Shown here in pieces: positions 49,849 through 59,602 of a stretch of 64,000 nt of DNA. This DNA comes from Pantoea sp. 18069 (lineage in GTDB: Bacteria; Pseudomonadota; Gammaproteobacteria; Burkholderiales; Burkholderiaceae_C). Location of the stretch: positions 62,001 through 126,000 of the forward strand of contig NZ_CACSJA010000015.1 in the NCBI RefSeq assembly GCF_902706035.1, written 5' to 3'. Each line of letters opens with the position of its first letter. Within the stretch, counting starts at the first letter, position 1. The notes beneath the pieces are model-generated. The model ran no database searches and was not told where the DNA came from. It worked only from the letters and a program-made list of their open reading frames with translations. The translations under genes were made by a program, and so were the position numbers.

Positions 49849-50439
49849 TCAGGCGCGCGCAGCGGCCTTGTCCTTGGGCACGCGCCCCATCAGATAGAAC
49901 TCGGGGTTGGGCTGCATGCCGGCGAAGCTGGCCATGCGGTTGGACAGGCCGAAGAACGCGGTGATGGCCGCGATGTCCCAGAGGTCCTCGTCATCGAAGC
50001 CATGGGCGTGCAGCGCGGCGAAGTCGGCGTCCTCGATTTCGTGGCTGCGTTCGCTGACCTTCATCGCGAAGTCGAGCATTGCGCGCTGGCGCGGCGAGAT
50101 CTGGGCCTTGCGGTAGTTGACCGCGAGCTGGTCGGCAAGCAGCGGCTTCTTCTCGTAGATGCGCACGATCGCGCCATGGGCCACGACGCAGTACAGGCAT
50201 TGGTTGGCCGCGCTGGTGACGGTGACTATCATCTCGCGCTCGCCCTTGGTCAGCGAGCCTTCCTCCTTGAGCATCAGCGCATCGTGGTAGGCGAAGAACG
50301 CGCGCCATTCGGCGGGCCGGCGCGCGAAGGCAAGAAAGACGTTGGGAATGAAGCCGGCTTTTTCCTGGACTTCGAAAATGCGCGCACGGATGTCCTCGGG
50401 CAGGTCGTTGAGATCGGGGAAAGGGTAGCGGTTGGACAT
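49849..50439 (-). CDS. AhpD-like carboxymuconolactone decarboxylase-family protein (peroxidase-related)
   Basis: 196 residues from MSNRYPFPDLNDLPEDIRAR; the frame is open to 50520 but only this start fits. The redox motif CLYCVVAHG (Cys81, Cys84, His88) is the AhpD signature. The subgroup of about 190 residues with PNVFLAFARRP is usually called peroxidase-related enzyme. It probably reduces peroxides or a partner disulfide. It lies about 150 bases downstream of the catalase gene on the same strand but is separated from it by a terminator. Confidence 0.87.
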   Translation of the reverse strand: MSNRYPFPDLNDLPEDIRARIFEVQEKAGFIPNVFLAFARRPAEWRAFFAYHDALMLKEEGSLTKGEREMIVTVTSAANQCLYCVVAHGAIVRIYEKKPLLADQLAVNYRKAQISPRQRAMLDFAMKVSERSHEIEDADFAALHAHGFDDEDLWDIAAITAFFGLSNRMASFAGMQPNPEFYLMGRVPKDKAAARA

Positions 50440-50521
50440 GGTCAGCGTTCTCCTGGAGATGCCCCAGCATAGTGCGTCGCGCGCGTCTTTGCCATGCGAA
50501 CAATCCAGAATGGCCACCATG

Positions 50522-50556
50522 AAAAAGCCCCCGGCGGCGGGCGCCGATGGGGGCTT
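50522..50556 (-). terminator. Intrinsic terminator of the catalase gene
   Basis: AAGCCCCC (50525-50532) pairs with GGGGGCTT (50549-50556), with an inner CGGCG/CGCCG pairing; on the minus strand TTTTT follows. It lies about 32 bases after the catalase stop. Confidence 0.85.
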
Positions 50557-50588
50557 GAAGGCGCGAGGCCGGCCGCAGCCGGCGGCGA

Positions 50589-52034
50589 TTACTGGCTTGC
50601 CTTGAGCGCCGCGATGGCCTGGGCCACGCCGGCGCCATAGGCCGGGTCGGCCTGGGTGCAGTGGGCGATGTGCTTTTGCACGATGTGCTCGGACACGCCA
50701 AAGATGTTGCGCGCCGTGTTGTCGAACAGGCGCTGCTGGGCGTCGGGCGTCAGCAGGCGGAACAGGTCGCCGGGCTGGGTGAAGTAGTCGTTGTCGTCTT
50801 CGCGATAGTTCCAGCGCGCGGCCGATCCGTTCAGGGCCAGCGGCGGTTCAGTGAAGTCGGGCTGCTCCTGCCATTCGCCCCTGGTGTTGGGCTCGTAGGC
50901 AATCGTCGCGCCGTAGTTGCCGTCGACGCGCATCGCGCCGTCACGGTGGTAGGAGTGCACGGGGCAGCGCGGCGCATTGACCGGGATGCTGTGGTGGTTC
51001 ACACCCAGGCGGTAGCGCGCGGCATCGCCATAGGCGAACAGGCGCGACTGCAGCATGCGGTCGGGCGAGACGCCGATGCCGGGCACGAGGTTGGCGGGCG
51101 TGAACGAGGCCTGCTCGACATCCGCATGGTAGTTGTGCGAGTTGCGGTTGAGCTCGACCACGCCGACTTCGATCAGCGGATAGTCCTTCTTGCTCCAGAC
51201 CTTGGTCAGATCGAAGGGGTGGAAGCGGTAGTGCTCGGCTTCGGCTTCGGGCATGACCTGCACGCACAGCTTCCATTTCGGGAAATCGCCACGGTCGATC
51301 GCGCCCAGCAGGTCGCGCTGCGAGCTTTCTCGGTCACCGGCGACCACGGCCGCGGCCTCGGCGTCGGTGTAGTTCTCGATGCCCTGCTGACAGACGAAGT
51401 GGAACTTCACATAGAAGCGCTCGTTTTGCGCGTTGTAGAAGCTGTAGGTATGCGAGCCGAAGCCGTGCATGTGGCGGTAGTCCTTGGGAATGCCGCGGTC
51501 GCTCATCACGATGGTGATCTGGTGCAGGGCTTCGGGCAGGCCGGTCCAGAAGTCCCAGTTGTTTTCCGCCGAGCGCATGTTGGTGTAGGGGTCGCGCTTG
51601 ACGGCCTTGTTCAGGTCGGGGAACTTGAGCGGGTCGCGGAAGAAGAACACCGGCGTGTTGTTGCCGACCATGTCCCAGTTGCCTTCCTCGGTATAGAACT
51701 TCATGGCAAAGCCGCGGATGTCGCGCTCGGCATCGGCCGCGCCGCGCTCGCCGGCCACGGTGGAAAAGCGCGCGAACATTTCCGTGGTCTTGCCGATCTC
51801 GGAAAAGATCTTGGCCTTGGTGAAACGCGTGATGTCGCCCGTCACGGTGAAGGTGCCGAATGCGCCCGAACCCTTGGCATGCATGCGGCGCTCGGGAATC
51901 ACTTCGCGGTTGAAGTGGGCGAGCTTCTCGAGGTGCCAGATATCCTGCAGCAGCATCGGTCCGCGGGGACCTGCGGTCATCGAGTCCTGGTTGTTGGCAA
52001 CGGGAGCGCCGGCGACTGTGGTGAGTTTGTTCAT
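50589..52034 (-). CDS. katA: Monofunctional haem catalase (small-subunit, clade 3 type)
   Basis: 481 residues from [20 protein letters not shown]; an upstream in-frame start at 52121 would add 29 residues without catalase similarity. Distal His52 in [12 protein letters not shown], Asn in [15 protein letters not shown], and the proximal Tyr in [13 protein letters not shown] are in place. It dismutates hydrogen peroxide. The upstream 124 bases separate it from the PAS-LuxR gene; I find no clear OxyR pattern there. Confidence 0.95.
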   Translation of the reverse strand: MNKLTTVAGAPVANNQDSMTAGPRGPMLLQDIWHLEKLAHFNREVIPERRMHAKGSGAFGTFTVTGDITRFTKAKIFSEIGKTTEMFARFSTVAGERGAADAERDIRGFAMKFYTEEGNWDMVGNNTPVFFFRDPLKFPDLNKAVKRDPYTNMRSAENNWDFWTGLPEALHQITIVMSDRGIPKDYRHMHGFGSHTYSFYNAQNERFYVKFHFVCQQGIENYTDAEAAAVVAGDRESSQRDLLGAIDRGDFPKWKLCVQVMPEAEAEHYRFHPFDLTKVWSKKDYPLIEVGVVELNRNSHNYHADVEQASFTPANLVPGIGVSPDRMLQSRLFAYGDAARYRLGVNHHSIPVNAPRCPVHSYHRDGAMRVDGNYGATIAYEPNTRGEWQEQPDFTEPPLALNGSAARWNYREDDNDYFTQPGDLFRLLTPDAQQRLFDNTARNIFGVSEHIVQKHIAHCTQADPAYGAGVAQAIAALKASQ

Positions 52035-52158
52035 GCGTGGCCTTTCGTTATGGAAATGAAGCAATCGGTGCGTTTGATTATTGAGGTAAACCGGCCGTTT
52101 GCGTCGCCCGGGCGATTGCAAGTTTGAAACTCCGCCATAGGTTTTTTTATGACATGTT

Positions 52159-52701
52159 CTAACCCAGCGTGAGCTTGCGCACCAGATCGGCGGCCGTGGC
52201 CGCGCCGTACTTGCGCATCAGGCGCGCGCGGTAGATCTCCACCGTGCGGTGGCTGATGCCCAGCGCCTTGCCCATTTCCTTGGAGGTCAGGCCTTCGAGC
52301 AGCCGCGCCGCGACTTCGCGTTCGCGGCCCGTGAGGCCGGCCTTGACGGGGCGCTGCGCGCTCAGGTCCTCGAAGCTCCATACGCCGGCCGCGTGCGGGT
52401 TGCCGCGCTCCAGCGTGCGGCCCGAGACATGGCACCAGAACGCTTCGCCCGTCGCGCGCCGCATGATGCGGCTGTCGGAATACAGCCCCGTGGCGCTCAG
52501 GATGGGCGCCATGCGCAGGCCCAGGCGCTCGTATTCCTCGACCGAAGGGTAGAGCACCTGGAACGACTGGCCGACGAGCAGTTCGCGCGACGCGGCGAAC
52601 ATCGTGCACAACTGCTGGTTGCAATCCGTCATGATGCGGTTGCGGGAAATCGCCAGGCCCACGGGCGCCATCTCGAAAGCCAGCCGGTAATCCTCAGTCA
52701 T
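52159..52701 (-). CDS. PAS-LuxR transcriptional regulator
   Basis: 180 residues. A PAS domain (about 5-110) precedes a LuxR/NarL-type helix-turn-helix (about 118-178) with [20 protein letters not shown] and the recognition region [19 protein letters not shown]. There is no receiver domain, so it may sense a ligand or redox state through PAS. It is divergent from scoA with 87 bases between the starts; a dyad in that gap suggests it controls scoAB. Confidence 0.9.
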   Translation of the reverse strand: MTEDYRLAFEMAPVGLAISRNRIMTDCNQQLCTMFAASRELLVGQSFQVLYPSVEEYERLGLRMAPILSATGLYSDSRIMRRATGEAFWCHVSGRTLERGNPHAAGVWSFEDLSAQRPVKAGLTGREREVAARLLEGLTSKEMGKALGISHRTVEIYRARLMRKYGAATAADLVRKLTLG

Positions 52702-52734
52702 AGGCCCTGTCCATAGTGCAAGTCTTTACGGAAA

Positions 52735-52761
52735 ACTACGTACTTCTCTACGTGGTATCCT
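52735..52761 (+). promoter_or_regulatory. scoA promoter with dyad for a LuxR-type regulator
   Basis: ACTACGTA (52735-52742), six bases, TACGTGGT (52749-52756) form a near-perfect inverted repeat; CTACGT also repeats directly 12 bases apart. A -10-like TATCCT (52756-52761) begins at the dyad edge, and the dyad sits at the -35 position, suiting an activator. The scoA ATG is 33 bases after the dyad. Role inferred. Confidence 0.6.
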
Positions 52762-52788
52762 AGCGCATACCCTTACCAGGAGACAAGA

Positions 52789-53496
52789 ATGAAAAAGCTT
52801 TACCCCTCAGCGGCGCAAGCGTTGCAAGGCGTGGTGGCCGATGGCCAGACCCTGGCCGTCGGCGGCTTTGGCCTGTGCGGCATTCCCGAAGCGCTGATCG
52901 ATGCGCTGCGCGACAGCGCGGTGCGCAATCTCACGGTGATCTCGAACAATGCGGGCGTTGACGGCTTCGGCCTGGGCAAGCTGCTCGAGACCCGGCAGAT
53001 CAAGAAGATGATCTCGTCCTATGTGGGCGAGAACAAGGAATTCGAGCGCCAGTACCTCGCGGGCGAGCTGGAGCTCGAATTCACGCCCCAGGGCACGCTG
53101 GCCGAGAAGCTGCGCGCGGGCGGCGCGGGCATTCCGGCGTTCTTCACCAAGACCGGCGTGGGCACGCTGGTCGCCGAAGGCAAGGAATTGCGCGAGTTCG
53201 ACGGCGAGACCTATGTCATGGAGCGCTCGCTGGTGCCCGACGTGTCGCTGGTCAAGGCGCACCGCGCCGACAAGAGCGGCAACCTGCAGTTCCGCCTGAC
53301 CGCGCGCAACTTCAACCCCGCGGCGGCCACGGCCGGCAAGATCTGCATTGTCGAAGTCGAGGAAGTGGTAGAGACCGGCGAGATTGCGCCCGACGACATC
53401 CACCTGCCGGGTATCTACGTGCACCGCATCGTGCACAACCCGAATCCTGAAAAGCGCATCGAAAAGCGCACCATCACCGCAAAGCAAGGAGCCTGA
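52789..53496 (+). CDS. scoA: Succinyl-CoA:3-ketoacid CoA-transferase subunit A
   Basis: 235 residues. [56 protein letters not shown] and [15 protein letters not shown] are SCOT signatures and distinguish it from PcaI, which differs in the region after the glycine loop. It activates acetoacetate by CoA transfer from succinyl-CoA, linking ketone-body or aromatic-derived 3-oxoacids to the TCA cycle. It could in principle also act on 3-oxoadipate. CAGGAGACAAG precedes the ATG. Confidence 0.92.
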   Translation: MKKLYPSAAQALQGVVADGQTLAVGGFGLCGIPEALIDALRDSAVRNLTVISNNAGVDGFGLGKLLETRQIKKMISSYVGENKEFERQYLAGELELEFTPQGTLAEKLRAGGAGIPAFFTKTGVGTLVAEGKELREFDGETYVMERSLVPDVSLVKAHRADKSGNLQFRLTARNFNPAAATAGKICIVEVEEVVETGEIAPDDIHLPGIYVHRIVHNPNPEKRIEKRTITAKQGA

Positions 53497-53498
53497 CC

Positions 53499-54137
53499 AT
53501 GGCGTGGACCCAAGACCAGATGGCTGCGCGCGCGGCGCAGGAACTCGAAGACGGCTTCTATGTCAACTTGGGGATAGGCATTCCCACCCTGGTGGCCAAC
53601 CACACGGGCGACAAGGAAGTCTGGCTGCAGTCGGAAAACGGCATGCTGGGCATAGGCGCGTTTCCGGCCGAGGACCAGGTCGACGCCGACCTGATCAACG
53701 CCGGCAAGCAGACCGTCACGACCATTCCCGGCTCGGCGATCTTCGGCAGCGACCAGTCGTTCGCGATGATACGCGGCGGCAAGATCAACCTGTCCATCCT
53801 GGGCGCGATGCAGGTCAGTGAAAAAGGCGACCTGGCCAACTGGATGATTCCCGGCAAGATGGTCAAGGGCATGGGCGGCGCCATGGACCTTGTGGCCGGC
53901 GTCAAGCGCGTGATCGTGCTGATGGAGCATGTCGCGAAGAAAAAGGACGGCACGACCGACCTCAAGATCCTGCCGCAGTGCACCTTGCCGCTGACCGGCG
54001 TGGGCGTGGTCGACCGCATCATCACCGACCTGGGCGTGTTCGATGTGACGCCCGAGGGCCTCAAGCTCGTCGAACTCGCCGACGGCGTCGATTTCGACCA
54101 GGTCCAGGCCCAGACCGGCGTGACGCTGCTGCGCTGA
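53499..54137 (+). CDS. scoB: Succinyl-CoA:3-ketoacid CoA-transferase subunit B
   Basis: 212 residues. Catalytic Glu46 lies in [19 protein letters not shown] and [20 protein letters not shown] follow the family. It starts two bases after the scoA stop, so the two subunits are made together. A terminator follows immediately, making scoAB a two-gene unit. Confidence 0.94.
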   Translation: MAWTQDQMAARAAQELEDGFYVNLGIGIPTLVANHTGDKEVWLQSENGMLGIGAFPAEDQVDADLINAGKQTVTTIPGSAIFGSDQSFAMIRGGKINLSILGAMQVSEKGDLANWMIPGKMVKGMGGAMDLVAGVKRVIVLMEHVAKKKDGTTDLKILPQCTLPLTGVGVVDRIITDLGVFDVTPEGLKLVELADGVDFDQVQAQTGVTLLR

Positions 54138-54163
54138 GGTTTTGCGCGCTGCCTGAACAATGC

Positions 54164-54189
54164 AACGGCCCGCAAGGGCCGTTTTCTTT
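54164..54189 (+). terminator. Intrinsic terminator of scoAB
   Basis: AACGGCCC (54164-54171) pairs with GGGCCGTT (54176-54183) around GCAA, followed by TTCTTT. It begins 27 bases after the scoB stop. Confidence 0.88.
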
Positions 54190-54285
54190 GGGCAACGCAG
54201 CCGGCGTCGGGGGCAAGGGCGCCGCAATGGGGCAAGACGCTGACAAGGCCTTACATTTATGGCCTGTCCCAATACACTCGAACGA

Positions 54286-55716
54286 ATGTCAACAAGTGCT
54301 CTCCCAGACCCGGATGCGGTGCCGGATGATCTGCGCGACAGCGTGCATTTCCTGCGGGCGATCACGCAGCTGGCCGAAAATGACAACGTCATCACGCACA
54401 GCGCTATCTTCACCGACCGCGGCATCAAGCTCGTCGAGAGCGGTGCGCGCATCGACAGCCGCCTCTATGATCGGCTGGTGCAGGCGCCGCTGCGCGAGGC
54501 CATAGACCACCACCTGATGGTCGACAACATGGTCTGCATACAGTCGATCGAGGCCGAAGTCATGGTGCAGTGCGAAACCGTGGGCCTGGTCCGCAGCCTG
54601 GTGGCGGCGCTGGGCGGCGTGGACCGCCTGCTCACGCCGCTGCGCTTCATACCCCTGCCCAGGCCGATTGCCTTCAAGCTGACGCTGATGCGCGAGCAGC
54701 GGCCCGAACTCTACGCCCACAGCCTGCAGATGATGCTGGTGGCGCTGTACCTCGCGCTCGAGGCCGGCTGGACCGAGCGCGAATGCGTTCCGCTGGCGGC
54801 GGCCGGGCTGCTGCACGACATCGGCATGCTCTACATGCCGCCGGCCTGGACCGATGCCGGCCACAAACTGACGCCTGCGGAGCGCAAGCAACTGGTCGCG
54901 CATTCGGTGACGGCGATGTGGGTGCTGCGCGAGCAGCGCGTCTACCCGCTGTCGGTGCAGATCGCCGTGCTCGAACACCATGAATGCATGGACGGCAGCG
55001 GCTACCCGCGCGGCCTGCAGGGGGCAGATATCTCACCGATGGGGCAGATGCTGATACTGGCCGAGGTGGTCTCGGCATTCCACGAAAAGTATGCCGACAT
55101 GGCGGGCTCGCGCCTGTCGTTGATGCTGCGCATGAACCACCGCCGCTACCCCCCGGACCTGGTGCGCAAGATACTGCCCCTGCTCGCGGGCGATGTCGAC
55201 GCAGGCCTGGAGATAGGGCCGCTGCTGGACGAAGTGCAGACCATGACGGCGCTGCTGGGCCAGGGTTTTGCGCGCTGGGCCGAGATGCGCGCGCAGTTGC
55301 CGGCTTCGCTGCCGCTTGCTTCGCCGGCGCTGGCCAGAACCTCCGCACGGCCCGTGGACCGTGCCGTGGTCTGGCTCGACGGACGTCTCAAGGCGCTTGA
55401 AAAGGAGCTCGCCCAGGCCGGCTCGCACCCCCAGCAGCTGCCCGGCCTGCTGGGCTATCTCAAGGAAGACCTGCAGGGCATGGCCGAACTCGCGCTGCTG
55501 CACCGCGAAGCCGTGTGGCAGCTCGAAGCCATTGCCAACAACTGCCTGCGGCGCTGGCCGCAACTGCTAGAGCGCGCCGGGCCCATGGAGCATGCGCTGG
55601 CCGACTGGTGCCTGGCTGCGGGCCGGCAGGCGGGCGAAGAGGCGGGTGAAGAGGCGGGCGAAGAGGTTCGCAAGGCACCGGGCGACGATACGCCGGCCGA
55701 CGCCCCCCGCGTCTAG
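54286..55716 (+). CDS. HD-GYP-type protein with degenerate metal site
   Basis: 476 residues from MSTSALPDPDAVPDDLRDSV (an ATG at 54259 would add nine). The central HD-GYP region has His145, HD at 177-178 (GLLHDIGML), His206, HH at 231-232 and GYP at 239-241 (HHECMDGSGYP), but the usual late Asp of the avaDvyDA segment is replaced: here ILAEVVSAF. HD-GYP enzymes hydrolyse cyclic di-GMP; the altered site may mean lost or changed activity. N- and C-terminal helical parts have no recognised domain, and an (EEAG)3 repeat lies near the end. It stands alone after the scoAB terminator. Confidence 0.8.
   Translation: MSTSALPDPDAVPDDLRDSVHFLRAITQLAENDNVITHSAIFTDRGIKLVESGARIDSRLYDRLVQAPLREAIDHHLMVDNMVCIQSIEAEVMVQCETVGLVRSLVAALGGVDRLLTPLRFIPLPRPIAFKLTLMREQRPELYAHSLQMMLVALYLALEAGWTERECVPLAAAGLLHDIGMLYMPPAWTDAGHKLTPAERKQLVAHSVTAMWVLREQRVYPLSVQIAVLEHHECMDGSGYPRGLQGADISPMGQMLILAEVVSAFHEKYADMAGSRLSLMLRMNHRRYPPDLVRKILPLLAGDVDAGLEIGPLLDEVQTMTALLGQGFARWAEMRAQLPASLPLASPALARTSARPVDRAVVWLDGRLKALEKELAQAGSHPQQLPGLLGYLKEDLQGMAELALLHREAVWQLEAIANNCLRRWPQLLERAGPMEHALADWCLAAGRQAGEEAGEEAGEEVRKAPGDDTPADAPRV
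55629..55664 (+). repeat. Three 12-bp tandem repeats inside the HD-GYP-type gene
   Basis: GGCGGGCGAAGA occurs three times in tandem (the middle copy has T for C), encoding an EEAG-type acidic tetrapeptide near the C-terminus. Such in-frame repeats can change copy number by slippage. Confidence 0.75.
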
Positions 55717-55729
55717 CCGCAACGCCGCC

Positions 55730-57964
55730 TCAGGGCGCGGGCGGCTTCTTGTTCGCGCCCTTGCTGCCCGACTGTACCGCGGCCCGGCCCTGGGCCAGCA
55801 GCTGGCTGCAATTGGCGTCGTCTTCGGCGCCGGGCACGGTGATAGGCACCAGCGCCAGCGCGACCGGCGCGATCGCAATCGCCGCGGCCGCGGCGCCCGC
55901 GCGCAGCAGCAGCGGCCCGGCCTGGGGCCCGACCTTGGGCTGGGAGAACGGCCCGCGCACGTACAGCGGCGTGCGCAGCGAGAAAAACTTCCATTCCAGC
56001 GATTCGGGCTTGATGCGCAGGTCGAACTGTTCGTTGGCCATGTCTATCGTGCCCGTGGCTTCGACATTGGCTTCGGGCGTGGCAAGTTTTGCGACCCGGG
56101 CCTGGGCCACGCCCTGGCGCACCGCGAAATCGGCGACCGCGCACTGCAGCTTGACTTCCTTGTCGTCGCCGAACAGCTTGGCGACCACGATGGAGCCGAC
56201 ATTGAGCGCCGCGAGATCGAGCAGCTGGCGGCTCAAGGTGCCGTCGCGCACGAACAGCTTGAACTCGCCCGTGCTCGTGCCCAGCAGCTTGGCGACCGAG
56301 TTGCCCTGGGCGCTGAGCGCCACCGCGCCATCCATCTGGCCCAGGCTTTTTTCCATCAGCTCGACCTTGGGGAACAGCGCCGACAGCTTGAGGCCCGCGA
56401 CCGTGCCCTTGATCTCGCCCTGCAGCGGTTGCCTGTTGCTGTCGAGCACCACGACGGTGTCGAACCTGCCCTTTGCAACGTCGAAGCGCAGCGGGTCCAG
56501 GCGCAGCACGCCGTCTTTCAGGATGGCATGCGTGCTCAAGGCGTTGATCGGTAGCGTGTCCGAACTGACGATGTGCTTGCCGTCGAATTGCAGATCGAGG
56601 TCCATCGCGTTCCAGCGGCCGATGTCGAAAGTGTCGTCGGGCAGGATCTTGCCGCCCGTGGCCTTGGCGCGCTCGGCCTTGGCTTCGGAAGTGCCCAGCA
56701 CGGGCACGAGGTCGGCCAGGCGCAGCTGCTCCGAGCGCATGCTGCCTTCGAGGCGTGGCCGGGGCTTGCCCGAGGTGTAGGTCAGATGGCCCTGCAGGTC
56801 GCTGCGGCCGACCTTGCCGCGGAAGTCCTCGTATTTCCAGACCGCCTTTTCGGGCGCGAGGCTGCCGCTCAGATGGCCGCGGGTCTCGAAAGGCGGCGTG
56901 TTGGGCAGTACCAGGCCGGTGAGCGGGTAGAGGTCGGCCATGCTCGCGGCCTTGAGCGTGACGTCGAAATCCAGGCCCGACAGCGACACCGGGTTGGCCA
57001 GAATGCCTTCGGCCGTGGCCGCGACGCTGCCCGCGCTGGCCGAGAACTGCAAGGGATAGTCGACCTTTTGTTCACGCAGGCTCAGCACCGGGCCGGCCTT
57101 GCCCCGGCCCGCGACCTGGGCCTTGCCATAGCGGCCCGTGAGCGCAAAGCCCAGGCCGTAGGGGCTGTCAGCGGGCGCGTTGTCGACGGATGCGAGACGC
57201 GCGCGCACGGCAAGATCGATGCTGCCGTCGACGTAGCCCAGCCAGCCTTGCTGGATGCGCAGCTCGCCGACGTCGAATTGCCAGGGCGTGGCGCCGGGCT
57301 CGGGGCGCTCGAATTGCCAGTTGACCTTGCCGTCCTTGCGCCGCGCAAAGACGATGTCGGGCCCGTCGAGCACCAGCGTGTCGATCTGCAACTGGCGCGC
57401 GAGCAGCGGCCACAGGCGCAGCGAGGCGCTGGCGTGGGCAATGCTGGCCATGGTCGCGGCGTCACGCGCGGCGGCGGGCGCAGGCGTGTCGCTGCCTGCC
57501 TGGGCGGCCACGGGCTGGGCGGCGCCGGCCCGGGCCGCAGGCGTCTTCGCATCGTCCCGGGGCAAGAGCGTGTCCAGGGCCTTGCGCGTGGGCAAGGCCG
57601 GCAGGCCGGCCGCCGCGCGCTCGGGCGCTTCGGGCGTGGGGAAATCGACGGGGTTGCCCAGCGTGAGCTGCTCGGCATGCAGGGTGACGCCCGGCACCCA
57701 GTGCCGCCAGCCGGTATCGAGCGGCTGAGGCCACTGCCATCGGGCCGTCAGCGGCCCGGCGATGGAGAAACTGCGGCCCGTGGCCTCGCTGACTTTCTGC
57801 GCTATCCAGGGCTTGTAGCGGTTCAGGTCGGCATAGAGGATGAACAGGATGGCCGCGACCAGCAGGGCCAGCAGCAGCGCGACGATGCCCGCGGTCCAGC
57901 GCAGCGCCCGATGGCGCTGGGCGGGACTGGCCGCAGAGGTGTCTTGGTGTTCTGAAGGGGTCAT
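55730..57964 (-). CDS. AsmA-family membrane-anchored protein
   Basis: 744 residues from MTPSEHQDTSAASPAQRHRA; the frame is open to 57991. A single N-terminal membrane helix (about 25-48: WTAGIVALLLALLVAAILFI) is followed by YADLNRYKPWIAQKVSEATG, the AsmA N-terminal signature, then a long beta-rich periplasmic body and a C-terminal AsmA_2-like part with a proline-rich end. AsmA-like proteins are proposed to help phospholipid transport to the outer membrane. It converges on the HD-GYP-type gene with 13 bases between the stops and is divergent from the RluA-type gene at 58238. Confidence 0.88.
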   Translation of the reverse strand: MTPSEHQDTSAASPAQRHRALRWTAGIVALLLALLVAAILFILYADLNRYKPWIAQKVSEATGRSFSIAGPLTARWQWPQPLDTGWRHWVPGVTLHAEQLTLGNPVDFPTPEAPERAAAGLPALPTRKALDTLLPRDDAKTPAARAGAAQPVAAQAGSDTPAPAAARDAATMASIAHASASLRLWPLLARQLQIDTLVLDGPDIVFARRKDGKVNWQFERPEPGATPWQFDVGELRIQQGWLGYVDGSIDLAVRARLASVDNAPADSPYGLGFALTGRYGKAQVAGRGKAGPVLSLREQKVDYPLQFSASAGSVAATAEGILANPVSLSGLDFDVTLKAASMADLYPLTGLVLPNTPPFETRGHLSGSLAPEKAVWKYEDFRGKVGRSDLQGHLTYTSGKPRPRLEGSMRSEQLRLADLVPVLGTSEAKAERAKATGGKILPDDTFDIGRWNAMDLDLQFDGKHIVSSDTLPINALSTHAILKDGVLRLDPLRFDVAKGRFDTVVVLDSNRQPLQGEIKGTVAGLKLSALFPKVELMEKSLGQMDGAVALSAQGNSVAKLLGTSTGEFKLFVRDGTLSRQLLDLAALNVGSIVVAKLFGDDKEVKLQCAVADFAVRQGVAQARVAKLATPEANVEATGTIDMANEQFDLRIKPESLEWKFFSLRTPLYVRGPFSQPKVGPQAGPLLLRAGAAAAAIAIAPVALALVPITVPGAEDDANCSQLLAQGRAAVQSGSKGANKKPPAP

Positions 57965-58237
57965 GAAAGGGCTGTAGCGGGGCAAGGGCAAGTCAAAAAA
58001 GGCGCGGCAGTAACCGCGAGCAACCGTCCTCGGCCGCAGGATGACTGCATCCTAGCCCCGCAGGAGGCCGCATCCAAGCGCGCGGCAGCCGCTTGCGCCA
58101 TTGGCTTACAGGCCGGATGCCCGCAGGCGCAGGTTCGCGCGCAGTCGGCCACGGGGAGTGCAACGCTTTGTAGCTGCACGGGGGGCAGCGGCTCGGGGGC
58201 CGGAATGCGGCTCCAATAGGCCTAAAATCACGCCGCC

Positions 58238-59149
58238 ATGCACAACCCGCACGATCCCAAAGTTCTGCCCATGCGCGACGGGGTCAGCCCCAGTTGCATT
58301 GCCCTGCCCAACCAGGGCGAAGGCAGCATCCTCGATTTCCTCGCCGAACGTCTGCCGGCCGTTGCGCGCGCCGACTGGCAGGCGCGCATGCAGGCCGGGG
58401 AAGTGGTCGACGAGCACGCGCAGCGCGTGCTGCCCGAGCGCCAGGTGGTGCCAGGCCTGCGCGTGTACTACTACCGCACGCTGGACAACGAGGTGCGCGT
58501 GCCGTTCGAAGCCCAGGTGCTGTTTCGCGATGACCACCTGCTGGTGGCCGACAAGCCCCATTTCCTGCCCGTGGTGCCGGCCGGGCGCTACCTGCAAAAC
58601 AGCCTGCTGGTGCGCCTCAAGCGCGCGCTGGACTTGCCGGAACTCTCTCCCATCCACCGCATAGACCGCGAGACCGCGGGCCTGGTGCTGTTTTCCGTGC
58701 AGCGCGCAACGCGCGGGCGCTACCAGGCGCTGTTTCGCGAGCGCGCCGTCGACAAGACCTACGAAGCGGTCGCGCCCTGGCGCGAGAGCGTGTCTTTTCC
58801 ACGCGAACATGCGAGCCGGATGGAGGAAAGCGGCCATTTCTTTCGCATGCACGAAGTCGAAGGCGCACCCAACAGCTTCACGCAGATGCAGGTGCTCGAA
58901 AGGGCGGGCGACTGGGCGCGCTACCGCCTCGCACCGGTGACCGGCAAGCGCCACCAGCTGCGCGTGCACATGGCGTCGCTGGGGCTGGCGCTGCGCGGCG
59001 ACACGCTGTACCCGCAAGTCAACGACGCGGCCGAAGGCGATTTTTCGCAGCCGCTGCAATTGCTCGCGCGCTCGCTGGCCTTTCGCGACCCGCTGAGCGG
59101 CGAGCACCGGTATTTCGAGAGCCAGCGGGCGTTGAATCCACTGCCCTGA
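58238..59149 (+). CDS. RluA-family pseudouridine synthase
   Basis: 303 residues. The catalytic motif is HRIDRETAGLVL with Asp143; the core also has LLVADKPHFLPVVPAGRYLQ and TGKRHQLRVHMASLGL. The N-terminal ~90 residues are not a clear S4 domain but resemble the N-terminal part of RluA-like proteins in which the motif is HRIDRETAG. Target uridine is unknown. This is the second RluA-type enzyme in the window (the other is at 15073); they differ in length and motif (HRLD versus HRID). Confidence 0.88.
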   Translation: MHNPHDPKVLPMRDGVSPSCIALPNQGEGSILDFLAERLPAVARADWQARMQAGEVVDEHAQRVLPERQVVPGLRVYYYRTLDNEVRVPFEAQVLFRDDHLLVADKPHFLPVVPAGRYLQNSLLVRLKRALDLPELSPIHRIDRETAGLVLFSVQRATRGRYQALFRERAVDKTYEAVAPWRESVSFPREHASRMEESGHFFRMHEVEGAPNSFTQMQVLERAGDWARYRLAPVTGKRHQLRVHMASLGLALRGDTLYPQVNDAAEGDFSQPLQLLARSLAFRDPLSGEHRYFESQRALNPLP

Positions 59150-59250
59150 ACAGGACGGCGCGCGCTGCGGGCAAGCATGGCTTCAGGAAAGCGCGAGGAT
59201 GTGATGCAATGGCCAGGCGCTGGTCGTCAGCGTATTCGGGGGCGTATCTC

Positions 59251-59523
59251 ATGAAGCAATTCGTCGCACTGGCCGCCTTGGCCCTGGCTGCCAGCTTGGG
59301 CCTGGCCGCAGACAAAGTTCCTACTCCGCAGCAAAAACTGATGGGCACCTGCAATACCGAAGCCACGGGCAAGAAAGGCGATGAGCGCAAGGCGTTCATG
59401 AAGTCCTGTCTTTCGAACGGCAAGAAACTGCAGCAGGAGCGCATGAAGTTGTGCAATTCCCAGGCCACGGGAAAGACCGGCGACGACCGCAAGTCCTTCA
59501 TGGGCCAGTGCCTGAAGAAGTAG
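59251..59523 (+). CDS. PsiF-repeat secreted protein
   Basis: 90 residues from MKQFVALAALALAASLGLAA; an upstream ATG at 59209 adds 14 residues ahead of an already complete signal peptide. The mature protein is two PsiF repeats (about 27-53 and 61-88), each with a Cys-x4-ATG-x2-GD-x-RK-x-FM-x2-Cys pattern. PsiF is phosphate-starvation-inducible in E. coli; function unknown. A Pho-box is not evident upstream. Confidence 0.85.
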   Translation: MKQFVALAALALAASLGLAADKVPTPQQKLMGTCNTEATGKKGDERKAFMKSCLSNGKKLQQERMKLCNSQATGKTGDDRKSFMGQCLKK

Positions 59524-59602
59524 GCGCAACGACGGCGCAGTCCTTGCGTTGGCTGACGCGCCGCGAGCGCCGGCCATCGCCTTGGGCTGGAGGGGGAGCT
59601 GG

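Noticed and set aside
52035..52158. OxyR site upstream of catalase
   Set aside because: I could not find the ATAG-type spaced half-sites; the AT-rich stretch is not enough.
52789..54137. pcaIJ (3-oxoadipate CoA-transferase) completing the benzoate pathway
   Set aside because: Residues after the glycine loop and the GTLVAEGKE context match SCOT (ScoAB) better than PcaIJ, and the genes are not in the cat-ben unit.
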